Shown here: one piece after another, positions 33,547-43,200 of the stretch | Position numbering within the stretch: the first letter of the stretch is position 1 | How the letters are laid out: each line of letters opens with the position of its first letter | From: an uncultured Dermabacter sp. | Lineage (GTDB): Bacteria > Actinomycetota > Actinomycetes > Actinomycetales > Dermabacteraceae | Direction of reading: 5' to 3' | Length of the DNA: 64,000 bases | Assembly: GCA_947252755.1 (NCBI GenBank) | Contig: CAMXWV010000005.1 | Location: 104,557-168,556 of the forward strand | Made by a program: the position numbers and the translations under genes | Notes under the pieces: model-generated | What the model saw: only the letters and a program-made list of their open reading frames with translations | The model's database searches: none | Told to the model about the DNA's origin: nothing

Positions 33547-33600
33547 GTGCTTCTCTGGTTGGCTGCACCGCCACCAGTGCTCAACCTACAGAGGAGATAT

Positions 33601-34590
33601 ATGTTGCCCAACCGCAGGAGCTTCCTGACTGTTCTGAGTCTTCTCGCGCTCGGTCTTAGCGCGTGCGGTCAAGCGGGGTCGAACTCCACGAGCACGTCCG
33701 GCAGTCAAGCGACGAAGCCCAGCGCGGACCAGGAGAAATTCTCCCACAGCCCCGCCGGGTACGATCTGACGATCACTTTGGATGGCCCGGCTAATACCGT
33801 TGTTGCTGACTTCTACTCAGCCGCCGCTTTGCACCCCTACGGTTTCAAAGCTGATGGCGTCTGGGGATACGGCGCCGATGACCCGGGCAATGAACTTGTG
33901 GTTGAGGAACAAAACATCCTTGGCCTCGACGCGGACCTCAGCATCGAAAAACTCGCCGCCCTCAAACCTGATCTGATTATTGGGGTGGGCAATGAGGACG
34001 GAAGCGGCTGGACCTGGTGGGACGAGAAGGTCACCGCACAGGTTGCCGATGTTGCCCCCTACCTGCCGGTGAAAATGCGCCAGCTGCCCACCGAGCTCAT
34101 CGAGGAGTACGCCGCTATCGCCGCCTCCCTGGGCCTCGATGTGGACACCCCCGAGGTGCAGGCAGACAAGAAGCGTTACGAGGACGCTTTGGCTGCCCTG
34201 GAAAAGACCGCGAAGGAGAAAGGTGATTCCATCACGGTTCTGGCTCTGGGGGCCAGTAAGGATGAGGTGTGGACCTCCCGCTACCTGGGAGTGATCCGCC
34301 TGCTGGAAGAGCACGGCGTGAACGTTATCGGCCCGGACCATCCGGAGGAACAGCCATGGGCCTCCACCTCGTGGGAGAACATCGGGGACTACAAGGCTGA
34401 TATCGTCCTGGAGTTGGATTCCACCAAGGATGCCACCTCCGATCACCCCACCTTCAAAAAGCTCCCGGCTGTGGAGGCTGGGCAGGTGATAGGCTGGAAT
34501 GACAAACGAGCCTACACCTACAAGGGGTACGCTGACTGGCTGGAGGAACTCGTCGAGCTGCTTGAGCGCTCCGAAGATATCGTGGCGTGA
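33601..34590 (+). CDS. Iron-siderophore-binding lipoprotein (FecB/FhuD type)
   Basis: A 329-residue substrate-binding lipoprotein. The signal peptide ends in the lipobox LGLSAC (Cys near residue 22), followed by a Ser/Thr-rich linker and a two-lobe binding domain of the FecB/FhuD (PBP2_TroA-like) class, with GYDLTITLDGPANTVVADFYSAAALHPYG and IEKLAALKPDLIIGVGNEDG in the first lobe. It would hand ferric siderophore to the two permeases encoded next. The ATG at 33601 has GAGGAG 5 nt upstream. The stop overlaps the first permease by 4 nt (GTGA). Confidence 0.9.
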   Translation: MLPNRRSFLTVLSLLALGLSACGQAGSNSTSTSGSQATKPSADQEKFSHSPAGYDLTITLDGPANTVVADFYSAAALHPYGFKADGVWGYGADDPGNELVVEEQNILGLDADLSIEKLAALKPDLIIGVGNEDGSGWTWWDEKVTAQVADVAPYLPVKMRQLPTELIEEYAAIAASLGLDVDTPEVQADKKRYEDALAALEKTAKEKGDSITVLALGASKDEVWTSRYLGVIRLLEEHGVNVIGPDHPEEQPWASTSWENIGDYKADIVLELDSTKDATSDHPTFKKLPAVEAGQVIGWNDKRAYTYKGYADWLEELVELLERSEDIVA

Positions 34591-35606
34591 CGGAAACCCA
34601 GCGCCCACCTCAGGCCGTCACCCGACTGATCCTGACGGCAGTCCTGGTTGCAGCGTTGGCTCTCGCCGCGCTGGCCAGTATCTCACTGGGTTCACGCCCG
34701 CTGGATCCCGGCGTGGTCTGGGAGGCGCTAACACAGCGTCGCCCGGGCCTGCAGGATCACGACGTGATCTGGGACCTCCGCGTTCCCCGCACAGTAGCGG
34801 GGCTCGCCGTCGGAGCCTGCGTGGCCGTTGCTGGCGCGCTCATTCAAGCCGTTACCCGCAATCCCTTGGCCGACCCCGGCATCCTCGGGGTCAATGCCGG
34901 GGCAACCTGCGCAATCGCAGTCGGCGTCGCGTTCCTTGGGTTAAGCAGTGTGCACGGGCAAATCTGGGCGGCACTGGTGGGGGCGTTGCTGGCCACGGTG
35001 GCAGTGAGTGTCATCGGCGCCGCAGGAGGTGGGCCGATGAATCCCATTCGGCTCACGCTGGCAGGTGCAGCCCTGGCAGCAGTCCTGCTGGGAATGACCA
35101 CAGCCATCACCCTGACTCATGTTGACGCATTCAACACGCTGCGCCACTGGTCGGCTGGCTCGCTGACCTCGCGGCCGCTATCAGACATCGCGAAGGTGAC
35201 CCCGTTCATGGCGGCGGGACTGCTGATCACAGCGATGGTGGCGCGCTCACTCAACACGGTTGCACTGGGTGAAGACCTCGCAACGAGCTTGGGGGCGAAG
35301 GTACATCGGGTTCGCCTTGCCTCCGTGGTTGCCGTCACGCTGACGTGCGGTGCAGCAACCGCTATCGCGGGCCCCATCGGCTTCGTTGGACTGATGGTGC
35401 CACACGTGGTGCGGTGGGTGGTTGGCCCCCATCAGGTGTGGATTCTCGCGCTCAGCGCCATGGGCGGTCCGAGCCTGCTGCTGATGTCCGATGTGGTTGC
35501 CCGACTCGTGGTCACCGGAGAATTACCCGTTGGTGTGGTCACCGCCTTCGTTGGCGCACCCGTGCTCATCTCCATGGCGCGGGGCCGAAAGGTGTCGGGG
35601 CTATGA
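34587..35606 (+). CDS. FecCD family siderophore permease 1
   Basis: A 339-residue permease of the BtuC/FecCD family with about ten membrane helices. Family hallmarks include LRVPRTVAGLAVGACVAVAGALIQAVTRNPLADPGILGVNAGA and the coupling-region GPIGFVGLMVPHVVRWVVGPH. It pairs with the next permease as a heterodimer. It starts with GTG overlapping the lipoprotein gene by 4 nt and its stop overlaps the next start by 4 nt (ATGA), so the whole operon is translationally linked. Confidence 0.94.
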   Translation: MTETQRPPQAVTRLILTAVLVAALALAALASISLGSRPLDPGVVWEALTQRRPGLQDHDVIWDLRVPRTVAGLAVGACVAVAGALIQAVTRNPLADPGILGVNAGATCAIAVGVAFLGLSSVHGQIWAALVGALLATVAVSVIGAAGGGPMNPIRLTLAGAALAAVLLGMTTAITLTHVDAFNTLRHWSAGSLTSRPLSDIAKVTPFMAAGLLITAMVARSLNTVALGEDLATSLGAKVHRVRLASVVAVTLTCGAATAIAGPIGFVGLMVPHVVRWVVGPHQVWILALSAMGGPSLLLMSDVVARLVVTGELPVGVVTAFVGAPVLISMARGRKVSGL

Positions 35607-36664
35607 CAACGATGACCGGCGGCAAGATCCTGCTCGGCCGCACCACAGGGCGCGTCAATCTCCGGGTTGAGATCCGGGTGGTTGTGGTGTGCGTCGTCAT
35701 GCTGCTGCTGACTGCCGTGACGGCGCTCGTTGCCTTGACCAGCGGTGACTACCCCCTGTCAGCAGCCTCCGCCTTAGACGCCGCCGTCGGTCGCGGCGAC
35801 GCGTTCGATGTGCTGGTGGTCCAGCAGTGGCGCGCACCGCGAATTCTCATGGCCGTCTTACTGGGCGGTGCACTCGGTGTGGGCGGCGCGATTTTCCAGT
35901 CGCTCACCCGCAACCCGCTAGGCAGCCCTGACATTATCGGATTCGGGACGGGGGCCTACACCGGCGCCCTGCTCGTCATGCTCATCGTCGGAGGTGGCTA
36001 CCTGGCCACCGCAGCGGGCGCCTTGCTCGGTGGGAGCGCCACCGCTGTGGCCGTGTACTTCTTAGCAGCCACGCGGGGCCAGTCCGGGCACACCGTGCAG
36101 GGCTTTCGCTTGATTGTGATCGGCATTGGCGTATCCGCGATGCTCTCGTCCGTTAACACGTGGCTAGTTCTGCAAGCCGATGTTGAAGACGCCATGCGGG
36201 TGGCGATCTGGGGGGCGGGGTCACTCAATGGCCTCGGCTGGGATCAGGCATTGCCGACTGTGCCCGTGGTGGCGGCGCTTGGTGTGGGGGCGGCGCTGCT
36301 CGCCAGGGTGTTACACGTGATGGAGATGGGCGATGACGCCGCGGCCGCTCTCGGGGTGGCGGTTGAACCAAGCCGACTCGCGCTCATGATCGTGGGGATC
36401 GCCACCACCGCTGTGGTGGCTGCCACGGCTGGCCCCATTTCCTTTATCGCACTGGCTGCGCCGCAAATTGCTCGCAGGCTTACCCGCGCGGCAGGAATTG
36501 CCGTGGCGCCCGCCGCGGCCACCGGGGCGTTCCTGCTGTTGCTGAGTGATGTGGTGGCTCAACGTATTCACCCTGACACTCCGCTTCCGGTGGGGGTTGT
36601 CACGGTCAGTGTGGGCGGCGCCTATCTGGTGTGGCTCCTCATTAACGAAGCACGAAGGAGGTAG
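35603..36664 (+). CDS. FecCD family siderophore permease 2
   Basis: A 353-residue second permease of the BtuC/FecCD family, with QQWRAPRILMAVLLGGALGVGGAIFQSLTRNPLGSPDIIGFGTGA and GPISFIALAAPQIARRLTRAAG. ATG 35603 is chosen because it overlaps the previous stop by 4 nt and gives a normal family length; the longer upstream frame would run over the previous gene. The last codons contain the AAGGAGG ribosome site of the ATPase gene. Confidence 0.94.
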   Translation: MTTMTGGKILLGRTTGRVNLRVEIRVVVVCVVMLLLTAVTALVALTSGDYPLSAASALDAAVGRGDAFDVLVVQQWRAPRILMAVLLGGALGVGGAIFQSLTRNPLGSPDIIGFGTGAYTGALLVMLIVGGGYLATAAGALLGGSATAVAVYFLAATRGQSGHTVQGFRLIVIGIGVSAMLSSVNTWLVLQADVEDAMRVAIWGAGSLNGLGWDQALPTVPVVAALGVGAALLARVLHVMEMGDDAAAALGVAVEPSRLALMIVGIATTAVVAATAGPISFIALAAPQIARRLTRAAGIAVAPAAATGAFLLLLSDVVAQRIHPDTPLPVGVVTVSVGGAYLVWLLINEARRR

Positions 36665-36666
36665 CG

Positions 36667-37491
36667 GTGACAGATCGACTGAGCGCGCACGGACTCCAGC
36701 TCGGATACGGTGATCGCGTCGTAGCGCGTGATCTGGGCATCACGGTCCCAGACGGGTCCTTCACCGTGATCATTGGGCCTAACGCCTGCGGTAAGTCCAC
36801 GCTGCTGCGGGCGCTGGCGCGTCTGCTGCGACCTACCGAAGGGAGCGTGGTGCTTGATGGGCGCGATATCCATTCCCTGCCTTCCCGCGCCGTCGCCCAG
36901 AAACTCGGGCTGCTTCCGCAGTCCTCCATCGCACCGGAGGGTATCCGGGTTGTGGACCTGGTGGCACGGGGCCGGTTTCCCCATCAACGCATGTGGCGGC
37001 AGTGGAGCCAGGAAGACCGGGATGCGGTAGACGCGGCCCTGGCGGTGACCGGGACCACCAATCTGCGGGATCGCCTGGTTGAGGAACTATCCGGCGGGCA
37101 GCGGCAGCGGGTGTGGATTGCCATGGTGCTGGCGCAAGATACGCCCCTGCTGCTGCTGGATGAACCCACAACCTTCCTCGATATAGCGCATCAAGTCGGG
37201 GTCATGGACCTGTGCTCGGCCCTGCATCGACGGGGCCGCACCGTGGTGGCGGTCCTCCACGACCTGAATCAGGCCTGCCGGTACGCCACTCATATCGTGG
37301 CGATGCGCGAAGGTGAAATCATAGCGGCAGGGCGCCCCGCTGATGTGATCAATGCGGACCTGGTGCAGCGGGTATTCGACCTGCCGTGTGTTGTGATTGA
37401 GGACCCGGTGACCGGGTCCCCCCTGGTGCTGCAGCAGGCACCTGCCGAGGTGAGCTCCCTACCGGAAGAGGTTGCTCACGGCAACGGGTAG
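36667..37491 (+). CDS. Siderophore ABC transporter ATPase (FecE/FhuC type)
   Basis: A 274-residue ATPase: Walker A GPNACGKSTLLRAL near residue 37, Q-loop LPQSSIAPEGI, signature LSGGQRQRVWIAM, Walker B LLLLDEPTTFLD, and the switch His in VLHDLNQACRYA. It completes a full uptake system with the lipoprotein and two permeases. It starts with GTG, with AAGGAGG 5 nt upstream. A hairpin between its end and the convergent kbl gene is at 37494-37524. Confidence 0.95.
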   Translation: MTDRLSAHGLQLGYGDRVVARDLGITVPDGSFTVIIGPNACGKSTLLRALARLLRPTEGSVVLDGRDIHSLPSRAVAQKLGLLPQSSIAPEGIRVVDLVARGRFPHQRMWRQWSQEDRDAVDAALAVTGTTNLRDRLVEELSGGQRQRVWIAMVLAQDTPLLLLDEPTTFLDIAHQVGVMDLCSALHRRGRTVVAVLHDLNQACRYATHIVAMREGEIIAAGRPADVINADLVQRVFDLPCVVIEDPVTGSPLVLQQAPAEVSSLPEEVAHGNG

Positions 37492-37493
37492 TT

Positions 37494-37524
37494 GCCCGTG
37501 ACCACCCCCGGTAGGGGCACGGGC
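37494..37524. terminator. Hairpin between the siderophore operon and kbl
   Basis: Outer arms GCCCGTG / CACGGGC with an inner CCCC / GGGG pairing. It sits between convergent genes and can serve both strands; no U tract. Confidence 0.7.
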
Positions 37525-37527
37525 GCG

Positions 37528-38748
37528 TTAGGCCTCGTTGCGAGACTTCACGAACGCCTGAACAACTTTCTCAATGTCCTCGGGGGAGTGCGCGGCGGAC
37601 AGCTGCACCCGGATCCGGGCTTCACCCCGCGGCACCACCGGGAACGAGAAGGCGGTGACGTACACGCCGTTGTCGAGCATACGATCGGCAATGCGACCAG
37701 CGAGCGCGGCGTCATGGAACATAACCGGCACGATCGCGTGCTCACCGTCCAGCAGTTCGAAGCCTTCTTCGGTCATCCGGCGGCGGAACAGTTCGGCGTT
37801 GGTGAATAGTTTCTCGCGCAGTTCACCGGAGTCCTTCACCAGGTCCAGCGCGGTGATCGTGGCTTCCACAATGCTCGGGGCAAGCGAGTTAGAGAACAGG
37901 TACGGGCGTGCTTTCTGGCGGAGGATTTCGATGATTTCAGCGCGGCCCGCCACGTATCCGCCGGACGCCCCGCCAAGCGCTTTGCCGAATGTTCCGGTGA
38001 ACATATCGATCCGGTCGGACACACCGAAGTGCTCAGGTGTGCCGGCGCCGGTTTCGCCCATGAAACCCACCGCGTGAGAGTCATCCACCAGCACCAGCGC
38101 ACCGAACTCGTCGGCCAGGTCGCAGATCTCATCGAGCGGTGCAAGGTAGCCGTCCATGGAGAACACCCCGTCGGTGACAATGACGGTGCGGCGAGCGCCC
38201 TGGCCGTTATTCAGCGCCGCTGCCGCTTCAAGCTGCCTGCGAAGATCTGCCATATCCGCGTTTTTGTAGCGGAAGCGGGCCGCCTTGGACAGGCGGATCC
38301 CGTCGATCAGCGAGGCGTGGTTGAGCTCATCAGAGATGATCGCGTCCTCCGCGCTGAACAGCACGGAGAACACGCCGCCGTTCGCGTCGAAGCAGGAGCT
38401 GAACAGGATGGTGTCATCGGTGCCGAGGAACTCGGACAGGCGGCGCTCCAGCTCCAGGTGGCGGTCACCGGTGCCGCAGATAAAACGCACCGACGCCATG
38501 CCGAAACCGCGTTCATCCAGGGCGCGCTTGGCAGCGGCGATAATCTCCGGGTGGTCAGCCAGGCCCAGATAGTTGTTCGCGCAGAAGTTCAGCACAGCAG
38601 AGGTTGCGGCATCAGGGCCGGCGCCACCAGCGGTGGCTTCAATATGTGAGGACTGCGGGGTGGTGATGGCGCGCTCGCTCTTATAAGTGCCGGCGTCGCG
38701 GATCTCCTGCAGTTCTTCCTGCAGCTGGGACTTGATAGCGGTGTACAT
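37528..38748 (-). CDS. kbl: Glycine C-acetyltransferase (2-amino-3-ketobutyrate CoA ligase)
   Basis: A 406-residue PLP-dependent enzyme that splits 2-amino-3-ketobutyrate with CoA into glycine and acetyl-CoA, the second step of threonine degradation. It belongs to the alpha-oxoamine synthase family: CANNYLGLADHPEII, ICGTGDRHLELERRLSEFLGTDDTILFSSCFDAN, VDDSHAVGFMGETGAGTPEH, and the PLP-lysine region MFTGTFGKALGGASGGYVAG. It follows tdh on the same strand after 67 bp, making a threonine-to-glycine operon. Length is typical. Confidence 0.95.
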   Translation of the reverse strand: MYTAIKSQLQEELQEIRDAGTYKSERAITTPQSSHIEATAGGAGPDAATSAVLNFCANNYLGLADHPEIIAAAKRALDERGFGMASVRFICGTGDRHLELERRLSEFLGTDDTILFSSCFDANGGVFSVLFSAEDAIISDELNHASLIDGIRLSKAARFRYKNADMADLRRQLEAAAALNNGQGARRTVIVTDGVFSMDGYLAPLDEICDLADEFGALVLVDDSHAVGFMGETGAGTPEHFGVSDRIDMFTGTFGKALGGASGGYVAGRAEIIEILRQKARPYLFSNSLAPSIVEATITALDLVKDSGELREKLFTNAELFRRRMTEEGFELLDGEHAIVPVMFHDAALAGRIADRMLDNGVYVTAFSFPVVPRGEARIRVQLSAAHSPEDIEKVVQAFVKSRNEA

Positions 38749-38815
38749 CAGTGAAACGTCCTTCGTAACAGTGAGGATTCAAAGAAAGTCGGAGCTGGGC
38801 CCAGGGGCGGTCCGG

Positions 38816-39880
38816 CTAGATATTCTCCCAGTCCAGCACGATCTTCCCAGCGGCAGCGGAGCGGGCCATATCGTAGCCCTTCTCCCACTGGGAAGCGGGC
38901 AGCACATCCGTGACCGTGGCCAGCACCCGCTGACGGAACAGGTCACTGGTCTGCAGCATCGAGGTCATGGCATACCAGGTTTCGAACATTTCGCGGCCAT
39001 AAATACCCTTGATGGTGAGCATGCGGGTGATGACGGTGGTCCAGTCGATCTCAAAGTTCTTCGCCGGCAGGCCGAGCAGGGAGATTTTACCGCCGTGGTT
39101 GAGGTTCTCAATGTGGTCACGCATCGCCAGCGGGCTACCGGAGGTTTCTAAGCCCACATCGAAGCCTTCGCGCAGGCCCAACGACTGCAGGGCGCTTGCC
39201 ACGGTGGTGTTTTCCACGTTGATCGCCAGATCCGCCCCGGCCGCTTCAGCCATATCCAGCCGGTGCTGGGCCACATCGGTGATAGCGATATAGCGGGCGC
39301 CGGCGTGGCGGGCAACAGCGGCGGCCATTAGGCCGATCGGGCCAGCGCCGGTGACCAGCACGTCCTCGCCCACGAGCGGGAAGGTCAGCGCGGTATGCAC
39401 AGCGTTACCGAGCGGGTCGAACACGGCGCCGAGCTCCGGGGTGATGATGCTGTTCTCACCGGCGGTGGAATGCACCCAGGTGTTTTCGTTCGGAATCACC
39501 ACGTATTCAGCGAACGCGCCGTTGCGCTGCACGCCGATGCTGCGGGAACGGCGGCACATGTGGCGCCGGCCGGCGCGGCAGTTGCGGCAGAGCCCGCACA
39601 CCACGTGGCCCTCACCGGAGACGCGGTCGCCCACCTGCACGTCCATCACGTCTTCCCCGATCTCCACCACTTCGCCGTAGAACTCGTGCCCGGGGATGAA
39701 GGGGAGCGTGTCGCACATGGATTCGGCGCTGGCGTCCCAGGCGTGAATGTGGAGGTCGGTTCCACAGATACCGGCGCGCATCACGCGGATTTTCACATCG
39801 TTGCCGCGGGTGATCTGCGGCTCGGGAACATCAGTGAGTTCAAGTCCGGCCTGTGGGCCGATCTTCATGAGGGCTTTCAC
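38816..39880 (-). CDS. tdh: L-threonine 3-dehydrogenase
   Basis: A 354-residue zinc-dependent medium-chain dehydrogenase that oxidises threonine to 2-amino-3-ketobutyrate with NAD. Catalytic-zinc residues are in GICGTDLHIH and PGHEFYGEVV; the structural zinc site is CGLCRNCRAGRRHMC; the nucleotide fold begins VTGAGPIGLMAAAVARHAGA. The start is GTG 39880, with GGAG 9 nt upstream. It precedes kbl, which uses its product. The gap upstream (39881-40250) carries the G-rich repeat and the hrpA promoter region. Confidence 0.95.
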   Translation of the reverse strand: MKALMKIGPQAGLELTDVPEPQITRGNDVKIRVMRAGICGTDLHIHAWDASAESMCDTLPFIPGHEFYGEVVEIGEDVMDVQVGDRVSGEGHVVCGLCRNCRAGRRHMCRRSRSIGVQRNGAFAEYVVIPNENTWVHSTAGENSIITPELGAVFDPLGNAVHTALTFPLVGEDVLVTGAGPIGLMAAAVARHAGARYIAITDVAQHRLDMAEAAGADLAINVENTTVASALQSLGLREGFDVGLETSGSPLAMRDHIENLNHGGKISLLGLPAKNFEIDWTTVITRMLTIKGIYGREMFETWYAMTSMLQTSDLFRQRVLATVTDVLPASQWEKGYDMARSAAAGKIVLDWENI

Positions 39881-40056
39881 GAAAGTCTGCTCCAGTGATC
39901 GACTGCGGCGCGCGGCCGCCCAGGGTGTCGGGATTCGCCGTGCGGGCTCTGAGGGCAGAGTCCGTCACAATCCTATTCGCGTTCGCGAGCGCGCATCCGG
40001 TGGTCACGCTCAGCGCCCCGAAGCCCTGTCCAGCGGGTCGGACAGGCGCCTCGTTC

Positions 40057-40170
40057 GGTGCGGGGTGTGGTGCGGGGTGTGGTGCGGGGTGTGCTGCGGA
40101 GTGTGGCGCGGTGCGGGGTGTGGTGTGGGGTGTTGTGTCTCGTGTGGTGCGGCGTGTGCTGCGGACTGTG
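40057..40170 (+). repeat. G-rich 12-bp tandem repeat upstream of hrpA
   Basis: Three perfect copies of GGTGCGGGGTGT (40057-40092) are followed by about six decayed units to 40170. The plus strand carries five GGGG runs (40062, 40074, 40086, 40114, 40127), enough to allow a G-quadruplex on the coding strand. The array lies in the 370-bp gap between the divergent tdh and hrpA genes, ending about 80 bp before the hrpA start. Confidence 0.85.
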
Positions 40171-40250
40171 CTGAGGTCGGAGAGGAGGCCGATCCGGGCA
40201 GGGGTCGCGCAACCGGCGGCCGGGCCGCCGCCCGCTAGCATGGGGTCACC

Positions 40251-43200
40251 ATGGCCAGTCTGTCCCGTTCCACGCCCGACGCGCCCTCCCTCACCATCAC
40301 GTATCCCGCCGATCTGCCGGTCAGCGAGCGCCGTGACGAGATTATGCGCGCAATCCGCAACCACCAGATCATTATTGTGGCGGGCGAGACCGGCTCCGGG
40401 AAAACCACTCAGCTGCCGAAAATGTGCCTTGACCTCGGCCGGGGCGCGGACGGGCGCCTGATCGGCCACACTCAGCCCCGCCGGATCGCGGCCCGCTCCG
40501 TGGCGGCCAGGATCGCGCAGGAACTGGGGGAAACCCTCGGCGAGGGCACCGTGGGGTACCAGGTGCGTTTCACTAAGCAGACGGCGAGCGGTGCCCGCCT
40601 GAAAGTGATGACGGACGGCATTTTGCTGTCCGAAATTCAGCATGATCGGCTGCTCAAAAAGTACGACACGATCATCATTGACGAAGCGCATGAACGATCG
40701 CTCACGATCGATATGCTGCTTGGCTACCTCAAACGGATCGCGGGGAAACGCCCGGATCTGAAGATCATCATCACCTCCGCCACCATTGACCCGGAACGCT
40801 TCGCGCAGTTCTTTTCCCGCCGCAACCGCCACGGAAAACTGATCCCGTCCCCGATTCTGGAAGTCAGCGGCCGCACCTACCCGGTGGAGGTCCGCTACCG
40901 GCCGCTTGTCCTCGAAACAATCGTGGAGTCAGACCACCCAGCGCATGAGGACCTGATCGAACGGGATGAGCGCAGTCTCACCGAAGCAATCATCAGCGCG
41001 GTGGATGAACTGCGCGGGGACGGCCCCGGGGACATCCTGATTTTCCTGCCCGGTGAACGGGAGATCCGGGAGGTGGGAGATGAACTCACCAAGCACCTGG
41101 CTCGCACCGCCCGCGCAGCCGAGAAAGTAGATGTGCTGCCGCTGTTTGGCCGGCTCTCCCAAGCGGACCAGGACCGGATTTTTGCCCCGCCGAAGAACTC
41201 GTCAACCCGGCGCATCATCCTCGCCACGAACGTGGCCGAAACGTCCCTGACCGTGCCGGGGATCCGCTCCGTGATCGACTCCGGCCTGGCGCGCATCTCC
41301 CGCTACTCACAGCGCACCAAGGTGCAGCGGCTGCCGATTGAGCCGATCAGCCAAGCGAGCGCACAGCAGCGCGCCGGCCGCTCGGGCCGCACCGCCCCCG
41401 GCACCGCGATCCGCCTGTTCTCCGAGGAGGACTTCAACGCCCGACCCGAATTCACCGAACCGGAGATTCTGCGCACCTCGCTTGCTTCCGTGGTGCTGCA
41501 GATGACGGCGCTTGGCCTCGGCGATGTGGAGAAGTTCGATTTTTTGGAGCGCCCGGACTCCCGCGCGGTGAAGGACGGCGTTAGGCTGCTGGAGGAATTG
41601 CACGCGATCGAACCGAACGCGTCGGCCCCCGGTGGCCGCCAGCTCACGGAGACCGGTCGGATGCTTGCGCGATTCCCGCTGGACCCGCGGATGGCGCGCA
41701 TGCTGTTAGAAGGTAGCCAGCGCGGCGCGCTCGCCGAGCTGCTCGTGATCGTGGCGGCGCTGTCCATCCAGGACCCGCGGGAGCGGCCGCTGGACGCGCA
41801 GCAGAAAGCGGAGGAGCTGCACCGCCGCTTCGCTGATGACACCTCGGACTTCCTCACCCTGCTGAACCTGTGGCGCCACCTCGAGGAACGCCGACGCGCC
41901 CTCTCCTCCTCCGCGTTCCGTCGCGAAGTACGCGCTGAATTCCTTCATTACATGCGGATCCGTGAATGGTGGGATCTGCACGCGCAGCTGAAGCAGATGT
42001 GCCGGGATCTGGACCTGCACGTTAGTAGTGAGCGCGCCAGTGAGGACACGATCCACCAGTGCCTGCTGGCCGGTCTGCTCTCTCACGTGGGCCTGCTGAA
42101 CCAGCCGGACCGCACCTATCACGGCGCCCGGAACACCAGCTTCGTGCTGTGGCCCGGCAGCGCAATTGCGAAGAAACGCCCGGACTACGTGATGGCCGCT
42201 GAACTCGTGGAGACCTCCCGCCTGTTTGGTCGCACAGCCGCGCGGATCAACCCGGACTGGATTGAGGAGCTTGGCGCGCACGTCATTAAACGCTCATACT
42301 CCGAACCGCACTGGTCCGCTAAGCGCGCCGCCCCCATGGCGTACGAGAAGGTGACCCTCTACGGGATCCCAATCATCGCCAACCGGCTCGTGGGCTACGG
42401 CCGGGTGAACCGGGAGAAAGCACGAGAGATCTTCATCCAGCACGCCCTCATTGAAGGGCGCTGGAGCACCCGTCACCACTTCTTCCGGGACAACACGCGC
42501 CTGCTGGAAGAACTGCACGACCTGGAAGCGAAAACCCGCCGCCGGGACCTCATCGCCGCGGACGAGGTGCTGTTCCGTTTTTATGATGAGCGCCTCCCAG
42601 ACACCATCACCTCCGCCCGCCATTTCGATTCGTGGTGGAAGAAACAGCGCCACATCACCCCGCAGCTACTCACCTTCACCCGCGAACTCCTGCTGACTGA
42701 GGATGCCGAGCCCGCCGCGGCGGGCTTCCCCGACACCTGGGTGCAGGGGGACATCACGCTCAGCCTGCGCTACGAGTTCGACCCGGCCAGCTCAGCGGAA
42801 AAGAAACACAAAGACGGGGTGACCGCGATCGTGCCACTCGCGATGCTGGGTCGGCTGGAAGCGCGCGGCTTCGACTGGCTGGTGCCCGGGCTGCGCGCGG
42901 AACTGATCGCGGAACTGATCCGCACCCTGCCGAAACCGATCCGCCGCCACCTGATTCCCGCCCCCGATAAGGCGGCAGCGGTGGCCGCAGTGCTGCACGA
43001 TGACGACCCGGACGCGGGTGAGCCATTTCTTGAAGCCGTTGCCGATGAGCTCGTGGCGCTACCCGGTGTGCCTGATGACCTCGACCTGTACGGACCCGAG
43101 TTCGACGTGTCCCGCCTCCCGGAGCATCTGCGGATGCATTTCACCGTGGTGGATGCACACGGCCGCACCGTGGGGCAGGGGGATGACCTCGCCGAACTGA

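Noticed and set aside
40057..40170. CRISPR array
   Set aside because: The units are 12 bp without spacers, and no cas genes occur anywhere in the window.
39973..40212. Frames with regular TPHHTPHHT-like repeats over the G-rich array
   Set aside because: The peptide periodicity comes from the 12-bp DNA repeat; no start or ribosome site supports a gene.
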